The notes under the pieces: model-generated
The model's database searches: none
What the model was told of the DNA's origin: nothing
What the model saw: only the letters and a program-made list of their open reading frames with translations
Part shown: positions 46,165-56,985 of the stretch, piece after piece
Layout of the letters: the number at the start of each line of letters is the position of its first letter
How positions within the stretch are numbered: position 1 is the first letter of the stretch
Assembly (NCBI RefSeq): GCF_026788005.1
Contig: NZ_JABEPE010000006.1
Span: forward strand, 1-64,000
Source: Alteromonas sp. a30
GTDB lineage: Bacteria > Pseudomonadota > Gammaproteobacteria > Enterobacterales > Alteromonadaceae
Direction of reading: 5' to 3'
Length of the DNA: 64,000 bases
Position numbers and translations under genes: made by a program

Positions 46165-47234
46165 TGCCAATCTAAGTTATTCAACGCTAGGTGGGTCACG
46201 CTATTTAATACCTCTTGGTTTTTCCCCATGCCTCCCAAAATCAGATATTCACTCATATTGAATGTTGGCACTAAGCCTCGATGATCCATTGTTGCTTTAG
46301 GAGCCTTCGCAAATTGCCACACTTGGCGCTCAAAATTATAAAACCAGATATCACGACTAGCTTCAGAGGGCACGCCGTTATATCCAATGCCGTTATAGTT
46401 ATATGGGTTAAGCGACCCACCAGCAAATACAACGCCAACGCCCTGAGTTAGTTTTGCTCCCGAGGCCGCCATACGATAACGCCCTTCACCTGTTGGGTGT
46501 TCCACTTTTCGCCAATCAATTTTAAAAGGAGCTTGCGGATCAATTTGGCCTGAGTAACAAGCCGCAACGCTAGAAAATGTGCGACGCACTAAATGTTGCG
46601 CTTTCACTTTCACACCATCGCAAACTAATAAATTATTACCCCATATACCACCTGCATGACCAAAAACGGGCTCACCAAGGAAGGGAGATGCTTGACGCCA
46701 CTGGTTTGTTTCAACGTTATACATTTGCACCAAGTTAACGTTGCCATCATTGTGCCAGCCACTAATTAAATAGATATAACGATTCTGGTAAACCAAGGCC
46801 ACTGCATCATCTGTTGGTACTGGTGTAGGCGCAATAAATTGATAGGAATCGGTTTTTAAGTCATATACAAAATTATCTGGGCTTGATATTTCACTGTGAT
46901 CCTCTGCGACGGTATAACCTCCAAAAACATAGGCTTTACTCCCAATGCCAACGGCAATACTGGCTAATCGCCCTTTTAACGGCAATGTGGAAGGCACAGA
47001 GCTTTTTTGTTGCCACCTGTTTGTAGCCAAATTCAACGCCCACACTTTGTTATGTACCGCTTTGTGGGTTTTATCCGCCCCCAAACCCATAAATGACAAT
47101 GCATAAGCTTGGTCATCTAACGTCACTTTCGCCACCGCATTATTGGTGACAGGTTCTGGTAAGAGATTAGGTGCAGTAAACGCGCGAAAAGAGACTAAAC
47201 TGAAAAAGAATATGAGGTAGAAAGACAAGCGCAT
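46149..47234 (-). CDS. Exported Kelch-repeat protein
   Basis: From ATG 47234, with GGAG nine bases upstream, the product is 361 residues. A start at 47309 would add 25 unrelated residues before the signal peptide. The signal peptide (RLSFYLIFFFSLVSFRAFTA) is followed by a six-bladed Kelch-type beta-propeller with motifs such as KAYVFGGYT, YIYLISGWHN, GVVFAGGSL and YLILGGMGKN. It resembles periplasmic N-acetylneuraminate epimerase (NanM)-like and other sugar-related Kelch proteins, but no sialic acid genes are nearby. It is divergent from argC. Confidence 0.8.
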   Translation of the reverse strand: MRLSFYLIFFFSLVSFRAFTAPNLLPEPVTNNAVAKVTLDDQAYALSFMGLGADKTHKAVHNKVWALNLATNRWQQKSSVPSTLPLKGRLASIAVGIGSKAYVFGGYTVAEDHSEISSPDNFVYDLKTDSYQFIAPTPVPTDDAVALVYQNRYIYLISGWHNDGNVNLVQMYNVETNQWRQASPFLGEPVFGHAGGIWGNNLLVCDGVKVKAQHLVRRTFSSVAACYSGQIDPQAPFKIDWRKVEHPTGEGRYRMAASGAKLTQGVGVVFAGGSLNPYNYNGIGYNGVPSEASRDIWFYNFERQVWQFAKAPKATMDHRGLVPTFNMSEYLILGGMGKNQEVLNSVTHLALNNLDWQSSVK

Positions 47235-47313
47235 TACTCGCTCCAAAAGTGATGGAATGTGGAGTCGTATCCTACCCGATTTGACGTTAATGAGGCAAAA
47301 CCGAAGCAAGAAT

Positions 47314-47327
47314 TCACTTTTAATTCA
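47314..47327. promoter_or_regulatory. Possible ArgR operator half of the argC control region
   Basis: TCACTTTTAATTCA matches 12 of 14 positions of the TGAAT-wwww-ATTCA ARG-box core. It lies far from argC (350 bp), nearer the Kelch start. Confidence 0.3.
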
Positions 47328-47434
47328 TAATCCGCATATTTATTTAAATATCAAATAAAAGATAGAAGCTTCAATAACAACCTTTTGACTGACACTTTAA
47401 TTAGCTTTCAAAGAAAGAATAGAAAATATATTTA

Positions 47435-47459
47435 TTCATAAATATTGCATAATTATATT
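47435..47459. promoter_or_regulatory. Possible overlapping ARG boxes upstream of argC
   Basis: TTCATAAATATTGC (47435-47448) and TGCATAATTATATT (47446-47459) each match 10 of 14 positions of the ARG-box core. ArgR normally binds paired boxes at arg promoters, so this AT-rich site, about 220 bp before argC, is a plausible operator. Confidence 0.3.
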
Positions 47460-47679
47460 TAAATGTTACTCTTTCTCAAAATTGATAACCCATACTGTAG
47501 TCACTGGACCTATTACCATGTTGCAAATGCATAAACAGGAAAACCCAAATAGCGCGAATAAGCAGCTAAGAACGTCACTACGACGACGATAAAACGCCTT
47601 TTTGGTGCTATTTTTATGGGCCACTGATACAACAACATGCCCACCTGTTTACTTTTTCGCTTCAATATTGGGAACCATT

Positions 47680-48738
47680 ATGTCTACAAAACTCAAAGCC
47701 GCAATTATCGGCGCAAGCGGTTATACCGGTTCAGAGCTTGCCAAAATCCTCGTTGCGCACCCTCATTTTGAATTAACAGCGCTCTATGTTTCGGAAAACA
47801 GCGCCGATGCTGAAAAGTCATTGCATCAGATAGACCCTAGTTTACCCGCCAAGGTTTTCAACCAAGCTCATTTAGCCTTAACACCGCTTTCAGAAGCTCA
47901 ATTAGTCAAGGTAGGCGAATCTATAGATGCAGTATTCCTTGCCCTGCCTCACTCTGTAAGCCACTCTTGGGCTCCTCAGCTACTTGAGCAAAACGTTAAG
48001 GTTTTCGACTTATCTGGTGCCTATCGTTTAAGCGATACCCAGCTTTATCCTGATTACTATGACTTCACTCATGAATTTGAAACTCAACTTGCAGAAGCAG
48101 TTTATGGCTTAGCGGAGTGGAATAGCACCGAAATAGCTAAGTCGAACTTCATTGCGGTTCCCGGATGTTATCCAACAGCATCATTGTTAGCGCTAAAACC
48201 ACTCGCCAATGCTGGTTTTTTACATCCAGATCATCACCCAGTAATTAATGCCACATCCGGCGTGAGTGGCGCTGGACGCAAAGCCTCAATGACAAACAGC
48301 TTTTGTGAAGTCAGCTTGCAAGCATATGGCGTGTTAGGTCACAGACACCAACCTGAAATTGCCGAGCACCTTGGTCATCCTGTGGTCTTTACGCCACAAC
48401 TGGGGCAATTCAAACGCGGTATATTGGCAACCATTACTGTCAAACTTGCTTCCCATGCCAATACGGATGCCATTAATGATGCTTACTTTGCAGCATACTG
48501 CAAACAACCGCTTGTTGAACTCAGCCAAAGCTGGCCTAAGTTAGACGATGTCGTTAACAGTCCAACCTGCCATATGCATTGGAAGTACGATGAAAATACA
48601 CAATATCTTGTGGTGTCCAGCGCTATCGACAACCTTCTAAAAGGCGCCGCTTCGCAGGCAATACAATGTGCTAATATCTGCTTTGGATTGCCACAAGCTA
48701 CGGGATTACTACCAGAATCTTATTGGCTGGAGGCGTAA
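47680..48738 (+). CDS. argC: N-acetyl-gamma-glutamyl-phosphate reductase
   Basis: The 352-residue enzyme, counted from ATG 47680, catalyses the NADPH-dependent third step of arginine synthesis. The Rossmann motif IIGASGYTGSEL is at residues 9-20 and the catalytic Cys163 in AVPGCYPTAS; the substrate loop NATSGVSGAGRK follows. The upstream in-frame extension to 47602 has no family match. It heads the argCBFGH(A) cluster, whose genes lie 2 to 72 bp apart. Confidence 0.97.
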   Translation: MSTKLKAAIIGASGYTGSELAKILVAHPHFELTALYVSENSADAEKSLHQIDPSLPAKVFNQAHLALTPLSEAQLVKVGESIDAVFLALPHSVSHSWAPQLLEQNVKVFDLSGAYRLSDTQLYPDYYDFTHEFETQLAEAVYGLAEWNSTEIAKSNFIAVPGCYPTASLLALKPLANAGFLHPDHHPVINATSGVSGAGRKASMTNSFCEVSLQAYGVLGHRHQPEIAEHLGHPVVFTPQLGQFKRGILATITVKLASHANTDAINDAYFAAYCKQPLVELSQSWPKLDDVVNSPTCHMHWKYDENTQYLVVSSAIDNLLKGAASQAIQCANICFGLPQATGLLPESYWLEA

Positions 48739-48740
48739 GC

Positions 48741-49550
48741 ATGAAAAATCCTCTTGTTGTTAAAGTTGGTGGTGCATTGCTCGACGACGCAAAAGCCGCT
48801 GCAAAGCTCTTTAGCGTTATTCAAAAGATCTTAGAAACACAACCTGTCATCCTTGTACACGGCGGTGGAAACCGTGTGGAATCGCTGTTAACGGCGTTAG
48901 GACTAACATCAGAAAAATTAGATGGCTTAAGGGTGACGCCTGAATCTCAACTGCCTTATATTGTTGGCGCATTGGCAGGTACAGTGAATAAAACCTTATC
49001 TGCATGGGCAATCAAATCAGGGCTTTCTACCGTTGGCCTTTCTTTGTTAGATGGTGGACTGTGCCAGTGCCAACAAATCAACGAAAAGCTGGGCGCAGTC
49101 GGCACCGCAACGCCTCTATCAGTTGATGTTTTAACGCCACTCCTGAATACCAAAAAATTACCAATCATCAGCTCAATTGGCGCGGATACACAAGGAAACT
49201 TACTCAATATCAACGCCGATGAAGCGGCTGCATGTATCGCATCACTGGTGCAAGGACAGCTTGTTTTATTATCCGATGTCCCCTGTGTACTTGATGCCCA
49301 AAAGCGCCCCATTGGCACACTCAACGCAGCCGAAATCGACAGCCTTGTTGCCTCCTCCGTTATTGAAGGCGGTATGGCCGTGAAAGTTAAAGCCGCTCTG
49401 GATACCGCCAATAGCATTGGATTACCCGTTTGCATCGCATCATGGAAAACGCCAGAACAGTTGTTATTGCTGGCTCGAAGCGAACCTTGCGGCACGATGA
49501 TCCTGCCAAATTCTACGTCTAACTTGAGTGGCGATAGCACTCAGCAATAG
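48741..49550 (+). CDS. argB: Acetylglutamate kinase
   Basis: At 269 residues, starting MKNPLVVKVGGALLDDAKAA with TGGAGG upstream, this has the standard length of ArgB. It carries the phosphate loop VKVGGALL and the substrate-binding stretch ILVHGGGNRVESLL. Near the C-terminus VIEGGMAVKVKAALDTA is typical. It phosphorylates N-acetylglutamate, the second step. The start lies 2 bp after the argC stop. Confidence 0.96.
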   Translation: MKNPLVVKVGGALLDDAKAAAKLFSVIQKILETQPVILVHGGGNRVESLLTALGLTSEKLDGLRVTPESQLPYIVGALAGTVNKTLSAWAIKSGLSTVGLSLLDGGLCQCQQINEKLGAVGTATPLSVDVLTPLLNTKKLPIISSIGADTQGNLLNINADEAAACIASLVQGQLVLLSDVPCVLDAQKRPIGTLNAAEIDSLVASSVIEGGMAVKVKAALDTANSIGLPVCIASWKTPEQLLLLARSEPCGTMILPNSTSNLSGDSTQQ

Positions 49551-49560
49551 AGAGACCAAC

Positions 49561-50469
49561 ATGAAACAAGATTTACTCAGCTTCGCCTCGTGGGAAACCA
49601 GCCAAGTGACGGCGTTAATCGAATTAGCCTTAGAAATAAAAAACACGCCGGAAAAATACCAGTCCGTACTAGCCGGAAAGTCCATCGTGGGCGTATTTGA
49701 AAAACCCTCATTACGGACCCGTGTCAGTTTCGATATTGGTATTAACAAGTTAGGCGGACACTTCGTTTATCTCGACTCAAAAGCTAATCATTTAGAAGGG
49801 CGCGAAGCCGTAGCCGACACAGCAGCTAACCTTGGTTGCTGGGCTGACGCTATTGTTGGCAGAGTGTTTAAACACAGTACGCTTGAAGGTTTTACTGCTG
49901 CATGTGACATACCGGTTATCAATGCATTGTGCGACTTATATCACCCTTGTCAGGGATTGGCGGATTTCCTCACCATGACGGAAACCTTCGGCGATGTATC
50001 ACAAACCAAGCTTGCTTATATTGGCGACGGCAACAATGTCACCCATTCATTACTAATTGTGGGCGCGCACTTAGGTGCCGAAGTTGTCGTGATTACGCCA
50101 GAAAGTTTCGAAGTAGATCAAAGCATTTTTGAGCAAGCACAACTTATCGCCAAAGGCACAGGTGCAAAGCTCAGCTACTCTAATCACCTAAACGACGCAA
50201 AAGGGTCGAACGTGCTGTACACAGATACGTGGCTTTCAATGGGTGACGACACGCCGCTCAGCACCATCAAGCAAACCTTTATGCCGTACCAAATTAATCA
50301 GCAATTACTTGAATTAACAGGCGCAAGCCACGTCATGCACTGCCAACCAGCGCACAGAGATTTGGAAATCACGAGTAACGTGATGGATTCCAAGCACTCT
50401 TTATTGTTGCAACAAGCGGAAAACAGAATGCATGCGCAGAACGCCATTTTGGCCACTTTATTAGGTTAA
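49561..50469 (+). CDS. argF: Ornithine carbamoyltransferase
   Basis: The 302-residue enzyme makes citrulline from ornithine and carbamoyl phosphate. The carbamoyl phosphate loop SLRTR is within EKPSLRTRVSF, and the HPCQGLADFLT motif is present. The ornithine-side motif reads MHCQPAHRDLEIT instead of the enterobacterial HCLPA; the Gln variant is usual in the Shewanella-like short form. It begins 10 bp after argB. Confidence 0.95.
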   Translation: MKQDLLSFASWETSQVTALIELALEIKNTPEKYQSVLAGKSIVGVFEKPSLRTRVSFDIGINKLGGHFVYLDSKANHLEGREAVADTAANLGCWADAIVGRVFKHSTLEGFTAACDIPVINALCDLYHPCQGLADFLTMTETFGDVSQTKLAYIGDGNNVTHSLLIVGAHLGAEVVVITPESFEVDQSIFEQAQLIAKGTGAKLSYSNHLNDAKGSNVLYTDTWLSMGDDTPLSTIKQTFMPYQINQQLLELTGASHVMHCQPAHRDLEITSNVMDSKHSLLLQQAENRMHAQNAILATLLG

Positions 50470-50541
50470 TTCAGCTCAACACGTCAATTAGCAAGCGCGG
50501 ATTAACAAACACGATTTATCAAAAATATTTTGGAGTCACTC

Positions 50542-51759
50542 ATGGCAATTAATAAGCCTAAATCAGTTAACAAAGTAGTATTAGCGTATTCTGGTGGTCT
50601 CGACACTTCTGCCATCATTCCTTGGTTAAAAGACAACTACGACTGCGAAGTCGTAGCCTTTGCTGCCGACGTTGGGCAAGGTGATGAAGAACTTGAAGGC
50701 TTGCATGAAAAGGCGATTAAGTCCGGTGCTAGCGAGTGCTACATTGCCGACTTAAAAGAAGAGTTTGTTTCTGAATACATTTTCCCAACCATTCAAACCG
50801 GGGCGGTTTATGAAGGGGAATACCTACTTGGCACATCAATGGCAAGACCGGTTATCGCCAAAGCTCATGTGGAAGTTGCCAAGAAAGTGGGGGCTGACGC
50901 GCTCTCTCATGGTTGCACCGGAAAGGGCAATGACCAAGTGCGCTTTGAAGGCGCATTTGCCGCGCTCGCTCCTGAACTACAAGTAATTGCACCGTGGCGT
51001 GAATGGGACATGAGTTCCAGAGAAGATTTACTTGCTTATCTTGCCGAGAAAAACGTACCAACCACCGCTTCTGCCACCAAAATTTATAGCCGTGATGCCA
51101 ACGCTTGGCACATTTCCCACGAAGGCGGCGAGCTAGAAGATCCGTGGTGCGAACCCACGAAACAAGTGTGGACTATGACGGTTGACCCAGAAGATGCCCC
51201 CAACACCGCAGAAACCGTCACGCTAAGTTTTGAAGAAGGTGTGTTAAAGCAAGTTAATGGTGACAGCCTCAGTCCGTATCAAGCCCTTGTAAAACTGAAC
51301 GCGATTGCGGCTGCGCATGGTGTAGGAAGAATTGATATTGTCGAAAACCGCTTAGTGGGAATGAAATCACGAGGTTGTTATGAAACACCGGGAGGCACCG
51401 TATTAATGCAGGCTTATAAAGCGCTTGAAAGCCTCATTCTAGACAAAGCCTCATTGAAATTCAGAGAGCAAGTCGCATTAGAGTTTTCTCATGTACTTTA
51501 TGATGGCCGCTGGTTCACACCACTTGCCGATTCGTTGTTAGCTGCTAGCCAAAGCTTTGCAAAACAAATCACTGGCGATATTGTAGTAAAACTTTACAAA
51601 GGTCGTTCTACGGTGATCCAACGTCGTTCACCAAATAGCTTATATTCAGAAGACTTCGCCACCTTTGGTGCAGACGATGTTTACGACCAAAAACATGCTG
51701 AGGGCTTCATTCGCCTGTACAGCTTAAGCAGCAGAATTAAAGCACTGACCAACAAATAA
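50542..51759 (+). CDS. argG: Argininosuccinate synthase
   Basis: A 405-residue enzyme with the PP-loop [15 protein letters not shown] (about 17-31), [13 protein letters not shown] and SREDLLAYL. It condenses citrulline and aspartate using ATP. The chosen ATG at 50542 has TGGAG upstream; a TTG at 50530 is in frame but adds only four residues. The gene follows argF after 72 bp and precedes argH(A) by 21 bp. Confidence 0.97.
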   Translation: MAINKPKSVNKVVLAYSGGLDTSAIIPWLKDNYDCEVVAFAADVGQGDEELEGLHEKAIKSGASECYIADLKEEFVSEYIFPTIQTGAVYEGEYLLGTSMARPVIAKAHVEVAKKVGADALSHGCTGKGNDQVRFEGAFAALAPELQVIAPWREWDMSSREDLLAYLAEKNVPTTASATKIYSRDANAWHISHEGGELEDPWCEPTKQVWTMTVDPEDAPNTAETVTLSFEEGVLKQVNGDSLSPYQALVKLNAIAAAHGVGRIDIVENRLVGMKSRGCYETPGGTVLMQAYKALESLILDKASLKFREQVALEFSHVLYDGRWFTPLADSLLAASQSFAKQITGDIVVKLYKGRSTVIQRRSPNSLYSEDFATFGADDVYDQKHAEGFIRLYSLSSRIKALTNK

Positions 51760-51780
51760 TTAAGAAACGAGGAAATCGAT

Positions 51781-53757
51781 ATGGCGTTGTGGGGCGGACG
51801 GTTTAAGCAACAACCTAGCGAATTATTTAAAGCATTTAATGACTCTTTGCCGGTTGATTATCGATTAGCAGAACAGGATATCACTGGTTCAATTTCTTGG
51901 TCCCGCGCGCTTGAAAAAGTAGGCGTGCTTTCAAGCCAAGAGCAACAAGATCTTGAAGCAGCATTATCCGAATTACTGTTAAAAGTGCAGAATGATCCAG
52001 AATGTATTCTCAGTTCAGATGCAGAAGATATTCACAGTTGGGTAGAGCAACAATTAATTGCAGAGCTAGGTGACTTAGGCAAAAAGCTCCACACCGGAAG
52101 AAGTCGTAACGATCAAGTTGCGACCGACCTTAAACTTTGGTGCAAGGATAAAGGCAACGACTTGCTTCAGTCCTTAGTGAACTTGCAACAAGCGCTAATG
52201 GACCTTGCTCAGCGCGAGCACGCAACCGTACTGCCGGGTTACACTCATTTACAACGGGCGCAGCCAGTGACTTTTGGTCATTGGTGTTTGGCTTACGTTG
52301 AAATGTTTGATCGTGATTTAAGCCGCATGCAAGATGCGCTGTATCGCGCCGACACCTCGCCATTAGGCTCTGGCGCATTAGCGGGAACGGCATATCCAAT
52401 TGATCGCCATGAGCTAGCACAAGATATGGGTTTTCGCCGCCCAACAATGAATAGCTTGGATGCAGTATCCGACAGAGATCACGTTATTGAACTTTTGTCT
52501 TCTGCCAGCATTAGCATGATGCACTTGTCACGTTTCGCAGAAGATCTTATTTTCTACAACAGTGGCGAAGCTGGCTTCATTGAACTAAGTGATTTAGTGA
52601 CCTCTGGTTCCTCGTTAATGCCACAAAAGAAAAACCCAGATGCACTGGAACTAATTCGCGGCAAATCGGGCCGGGTTTGTGGTGCATTAAGCGGTATGTT
52701 AATGACCATGAAGGCACTGCCTTTGGCCTACAACAAAGACATGCAGGAAGACAAAGAAGGCTTATTCGACGCGCTCGACACATGGGAAACCAGCTTAAAA
52801 ATGGCGGTACTGGTAGCAGAAGGCGTGAAGGTGAACAGCGCAGCAACGCTTTCCGCAGCGCAACAGGGTTATGCAAATGCCACCGAGCTTGCCGACTATC
52901 TAGTCAATAAAGATATTCCATTTAGAGAAGCCCACCATATTGTCGGCGAAGTCGTACTGGCTGCCATTGCCGAAAACAAAGCGTTGGAAGATTTCACACT
53001 CGCCGAGCTGAAAGTGTATAGCAGCAAAATCGAGCAAGATGTTTATCAACACCTGACCATTGAATCCTGCCTTGATAAGCGCCAAGTGCTGGGTGGCACA
53101 TCACGCGAACAGGTGGAAAAAGCGATTCAATCAATGCAAGAAGCAGCGATGCCAGCTAGCCCAGTTACCGGCAGCCCAGCGAAAGAGCAAATTAGCTTGG
53201 CACTAAGGCAAGTACAGCAACGCTTGAATGCACAAAAAGCGGCGGTCATGTCGGTACGTTCAGCCAGAATGACAGATGTCGATAATATCGTTGATATTGT
53301 TAATTACTGGTCCGAAAAAGGGGAAACTTTGCCTCGTAGTAAATACGATATCATTCACGATATTCAAGATTTCGTTGTTGCCGAAGTCGATGGTCAAGTT
53401 GTAGGTTGCGCCTGTTTATATATCTATCAAACAGGGCTCGCTGAAATCCGCTCCGTTGGGGTTATGCCAGATTCACAAGGGCACGGTCAGGGTAAAGCAA
53501 TGATTCAATTCTTGTTAGAGCAAGCACGTCACATTGAACTACAACGCGTTATTGTGCTCACGCGCGCCCCCCAATTCTTCGCCAAGCTAGGTTTTGCCAA
53601 TACGCCCATGGACAGCCTGCCGGAAAAGGTCATTAAAGATTGCGATATTTGCCCGAAAAAGAATGCGTGTGATGAAGTGTCGATGGAGTACCTCGTCAAA
53701 ATGACGGGCAACCCGTTTTCTAATACGGAAACCATTCCGACGAAGCAAGTGAATTAA
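51781..53757 (+). CDS. argH: Argininosuccinate lyase fused to N-acetylglutamate synthase domain, ArgH(A)
   Basis: The 658-residue product is longer than a normal lyase (about 460). Residues 1-460 are ArgH, with HTGRSRNDQ, the fumarase-family signature [15 protein letters not shown] (catalytic Ser277/278) and [13 protein letters not shown]. After a short linker (about 460-492), residues 493-645 form a GNAT acetyltransferase with [32 protein letters not shown] and a Cys cluster [13 protein letters not shown]. The fused GNAT supplies acetylglutamate synthase, the first step, as known in Moritella, Vibrio and alteromonads. It closes the arg cluster. Confidence 0.96.
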   Translation: MALWGGRFKQQPSELFKAFNDSLPVDYRLAEQDITGSISWSRALEKVGVLSSQEQQDLEAALSELLLKVQNDPECILSSDAEDIHSWVEQQLIAELGDLGKKLHTGRSRNDQVATDLKLWCKDKGNDLLQSLVNLQQALMDLAQREHATVLPGYTHLQRAQPVTFGHWCLAYVEMFDRDLSRMQDALYRADTSPLGSGALAGTAYPIDRHELAQDMGFRRPTMNSLDAVSDRDHVIELLSSASISMMHLSRFAEDLIFYNSGEAGFIELSDLVTSGSSLMPQKKNPDALELIRGKSGRVCGALSGMLMTMKALPLAYNKDMQEDKEGLFDALDTWETSLKMAVLVAEGVKVNSAATLSAAQQGYANATELADYLVNKDIPFREAHHIVGEVVLAAIAENKALEDFTLAELKVYSSKIEQDVYQHLTIESCLDKRQVLGGTSREQVEKAIQSMQEAAMPASPVTGSPAKEQISLALRQVQQRLNAQKAAVMSVRSARMTDVDNIVDIVNYWSEKGETLPRSKYDIIHDIQDFVVAEVDGQVVGCACLYIYQTGLAEIRSVGVMPDSQGHGQGKAMIQFLLEQARHIELQRVIVLTRAPQFFAKLGFANTPMDSLPEKVIKDCDICPKKNACDEVSMEYLVKMTGNPFSNTETIPTKQVN

Positions 53758-53832
53758 CTTCAGTAAAATATGCCCAGTCGCTAGCGCTAAGCTTTATAAT
53801 CATTGTTATCTTTTCGCGACATACTCATAACA

Positions 53833-55053
53833 ATGACCAATAAAGCACTACAAGGCGTTCGCGTACTGGACCTATCTCGCGTTCTTGCCGGCCCTTACTG
53901 CACCCAAATGTTAGGAGATTTAGGGGCTGACATTATCAAAGTTGAGCGTCCCAATTTAGGCGATGATACACGCCGCTGGGGACCTCCCTTTCTGCAATCC
54001 GATGATCATCAAAACACTGCCGAAAGTGCTTACTACCTAAGCGCCAATCGCAACAAGCAATCCATTGCTATCGACATGACAACAAAGGCAGGGCAAGCTC
54101 TGATTCATCAACTTTTGGCTGAATCAGATGTACTCGTGCATAACTTTAAAGTCGATGGACTCGCCAAATTTGGGCTGGAGTATGAGCAACTAAAGAGCCG
54201 CTACCCAAAGCTGGTTTACTGCGCAATTTCTGGTTTTGGTCAAACCGGACCAATGCGAAAAGAACCCGGCTATGATTTTCTCGCACAAGCCATGTCTGGA
54301 TTGATGGCTTGTACGGGCGAACCTGAAGCGGAGCCAATGAAAGTAGGCGTGGCGTTAGTTGACGTGATGACAGGTTTGAACGCTGTCGCAGGTATATTAG
54401 CGGCACTTCACGCGCGCCATGCAACTGGAAAAGGCCAAATGGTCGACTTAAGCCTATTGGATTGTGGCGTTGCTAGTTTAACCAATATCGCACAATATTA
54501 TTTAACCTCAGGCAAGACCGCCCCACGCCAAGGCAACGCACACCCGTCCATCGTACCCTACCAAACCTTTGCCACTGCCGATGGCTATATCATTCTTGCG
54601 GTGGGAAATGACACACAGTTCGCCCGATTAGCACACACACTTGAACGACCTGAGTGGTCGACGGATCCAAACTTTGCAAGTAATGCAGAACGTGTAAATA
54701 ACCGAGACACACTTTGCCCATTAATAGCTGACATCCTGCAACTTCACAGCACCGATTACTGGCTAGAGAAATTGAAAAACAACACTATTCCCTGTGCACC
54801 AGTGAATAAGATGAACGATGTTTTTGAATCTGAACAAGTCATAGAAAGACAAATGCAAGTGTCGATGGCTCACCCGTTAACATCCAAACCGATTTCATTA
54901 GTGGGCTCACCCTTAAAGCTCTCGGACACCCCTGTCAGTTACGATTTACCGCCACCTTATTGTGGTCAGCATACCGACAGTATTTTGAAAGCAACACTCA
55001 ACTTATCTGATGAAGAAATTGCTCAGTTACGCGCAAAAGGTGTCATTCAATAA
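53833..55053 (+). CDS. CoA-transferase family III (CaiB/BaiF type)
   Basis: The 406-residue protein starts at ATG 53833; an upstream in-frame start at 53803 adds ten residues without family match. It shows the family N-terminus LQGVRVLDLSRVLAGPYCTQ, the GLGADIIKVE-like segment DLGADIIKVERPNLGDDTR, and the active-site aspartate context PGYDFLAQAMSGLMACTGEP. It moves CoA between acids, for example succinyl-CoA to another carboxylate; the acceptor is unknown. A hairpin lies 36 bp downstream between it and the convergent maeA. Confidence 0.9.
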   Translation: MTNKALQGVRVLDLSRVLAGPYCTQMLGDLGADIIKVERPNLGDDTRRWGPPFLQSDDHQNTAESAYYLSANRNKQSIAIDMTTKAGQALIHQLLAESDVLVHNFKVDGLAKFGLEYEQLKSRYPKLVYCAISGFGQTGPMRKEPGYDFLAQAMSGLMACTGEPEAEPMKVGVALVDVMTGLNAVAGILAALHARHATGKGQMVDLSLLDCGVASLTNIAQYYLTSGKTAPRQGNAHPSIVPYQTFATADGYIILAVGNDTQFARLAHTLERPEWSTDPNFASNAERVNNRDTLCPLIADILQLHSTDYWLEKLKNNTIPCAPVNKMNDVFESEQVIERQMQVSMAHPLTSKPISLVGSPLKLSDTPVSYDLPPPYCGQHTDSILKATLNLSDEEIAQLRAKGVIQ

Positions 55054-55087
55054 TGACTCCATCGGGCAGAAACCACCTTTAAACAGC

Positions 55088-55114
55088 AAAAACCCCCTTC
55101 GATTTAGGGGGTTT
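55088..55114 (-). terminator. Terminator after maeA
   Basis: AAACCCCC / GGGGGTTT, 8-bp arms and a 9-base loop, is followed on the minus strand by five T residues. It sits 29 bp past the maeA stop and may also slow transcripts from the CoA-transferase gene. Confidence 0.8.
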
Positions 55115-55143
55115 AAAATAGACACGCGCTAGCAAGAAAGGAA

Positions 55144-56838
55144 TTAAATACTCACACGCTTATATTGACGATACTCTGGCGTCCAGAAGTGACGTTCGAT
55201 TTTGTCGAGCAGCATGTCGTCATCCAAAACCAACGCCAATTGCTCAGCCTGAGCTTGTTTAGCAACATTAAATGCAATTTTCTTACTGACTTCTGCCACC
55301 TTTTTCAATGGCGGTAACAAGTCACCACTTCCAGTATTCGCATTCGGCGAACATTCGGCCAATGTTTGGCTAGCAACCATTAACATGCCATCGCTAATCA
55401 AACGCGCTTTCGAAGCCAACACACCTAAGCCAATTCCCGGGAAAATATAACTATTGTTACACTGCGGGATCACATATTCTTTTCCACTAAATTGAATTGC
55501 CTTGAAAGGACTCCCCGTAGCAACAATAGCTTCACCGTTTGTCCATTCAATCACCTGTTTTGGATGCGCTTCAATTTGGCGCGAAGGATTACTGAGCGGG
55601 AAAATAATCGGCTTTTCACATCCTAGATGCATCGTTTTAATCACCGCTTCAGTGAACAAACCAGCCTGACCAGAAACACCAATCAAAATGCCCGCTTTGA
55701 TGGTGCCCACCGTTTCTAATAGCGAGGGATACTCCCCTTCATAATGCCAATCATCAATGGCACTAGACGCCTGCATCAGCTTCTGTTGGAAATCGCGTAA
55801 GTTCGGGGTTTTATCAGTCACTAAGCCATAGCGGTCAATCATGAAGATCTGTTGGCGCGCTTGTGTTTCGGAAATACCTTCAGCCACCATTTGTTGGATG
55901 ATCTGCTCAGCAATACCACATCCCGCTGAACCTGCGCCAACAAATACAACTTTTTGTTCAGATAGCTTTGCCCCTTTGCTGCGACAAGCCGCCAACAAAG
56001 TGCCTACCGTAACTGCCGCAGTCCCCTGAATATCATCGTTAAAACAACGCACTTCATGGCGGTAACGATTCAAAATTGGCGTAGCGTTATGCTGTGCAAA
56101 GTCCTCAAATTGAATCATGGCATCGGGCCAACGCTTTTTCACTGAGTTCATGAACATACCGATGAATTCGTCGTACTCTTCTTGACCAATACGATTCATC
56201 CTACATCCCATGTACATCGGGTCGTTCAGTAACTTTTCGTTGTTTGTGCCCACATCCAACATAATCGGCAAGGTGTACGCAGGACTAATGCCACCACAGG
56301 CCGTATACAAGGATAATTTGCCAATAGGAATACCCATTCCCCCAATGCCCTGATCGCCAAGACCAAGAATGCGCTCTCCATCGGTAACAACTATCACTTT
56401 CACATTACGCTTAGTGGCGTTACGCAAAATGTCGTCCATTTGATGACGCTCATCATAAGAAATGAATAAGCCTCTTGCATTGCGGTAAATATCGGAGAAT
56501 TGTTCACAGGCATCCCCCACCGTGGGGGTATAAATGATCGGCATCATCTCATCGATGTTTTCTGTGATTAACCGATAAAACAAGGTTTCGTTGTTGTCTT
56601 GAATCGCACGAAGATAAATATGTTTGTTAATGGGTTCATTAAAGCTGCTGTACTGAGCATAACAACGCTTCACTTGCTCTTCGATAGATTCATAACGCGG
56701 CGGTAATAGCCCGGTTAGGTTGAAAGCTGCTCGTTCTTCGGCACTAAACGCACTACCTTTGTTCAACAAAGGTGTTTCAATTAATGCAGGGCCAGCATAG
56801 GGTATATAAAGAGGTTCGCTTTTTTGTGATTCTGTCAT
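55144..56838 (-). CDS. maeA: NAD-dependent malic enzyme
   Basis: The 564-residue product matches the SfcA/MaeA size class. It shows the malic enzyme signature [20 protein letters not shown] (about residues 257-276), the NAD site [17 protein letters not shown], the catalytic tyrosine region [16 protein letters not shown] and [21 protein letters not shown]. It decarboxylates malate to pyruvate with NAD. Its gene is single, between the CoA-transferase gene and mrcA, with its own terminator. Confidence 0.95.
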   Translation of the reverse strand: MTESQKSEPLYIPYAGPALIETPLLNKGSAFSAEERAAFNLTGLLPPRYESIEEQVKRCYAQYSSFNEPINKHIYLRAIQDNNETLFYRLITENIDEMMPIIYTPTVGDACEQFSDIYRNARGLFISYDERHQMDDILRNATKRNVKVIVVTDGERILGLGDQGIGGMGIPIGKLSLYTACGGISPAYTLPIMLDVGTNNEKLLNDPMYMGCRMNRIGQEEYDEFIGMFMNSVKKRWPDAMIQFEDFAQHNATPILNRYRHEVRCFNDDIQGTAAVTVGTLLAACRSKGAKLSEQKVVFVGAGSAGCGIAEQIIQQMVAEGISETQARQQIFMIDRYGLVTDKTPNLRDFQQKLMQASSAIDDWHYEGEYPSLLETVGTIKAGILIGVSGQAGLFTEAVIKTMHLGCEKPIIFPLSNPSRQIEAHPKQVIEWTNGEAIVATGSPFKAIQFSGKEYVIPQCNNSYIFPGIGLGVLASKARLISDGMLMVASQTLAECSPNANTGSGDLLPPLKKVAEVSKKIAFNVAKQAQAEQLALVLDDDMLLDKIERHFWTPEYRQYKRVSI

Positions 56839-56985
56839 TTTACTACGGTATCGTTGATGACTAAGGGTTAAGGCTTTTTTATTGTTATTGATGCTTAGTA
56901 AAGCCTGACGAATTATGGATGATGCAAAGCTGCCTGAAGCAACTGCGCACTATCAAACAATCTTCAAAAATTGGTTTATTGCGTA

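Larger units (their letters stand above)
47235..47679. other. AT-rich divergent control region between Kelch gene and argC
   Basis: This 445-bp gap holds no credible gene. It contains AT-rich stretches and ArgR-box-like sequences, listed separately. The argC promoter is expected here. Confidence 0.5.

Noticed and set aside
48956-49540. A 194-codon open frame antisense to argB
   Set aside because: It lies fully inside a well supported gene, has no family-like sequence and no ribosome-binding site; it is a coding shadow.
49561-50469. argF product as an N-acetylornithine carbamoyltransferase
   Set aside because: The motif HCQPA differs from enterobacterial HCLPA, but the rest matches the short ornithine carbamoyltransferases of Shewanella-like bacteria.
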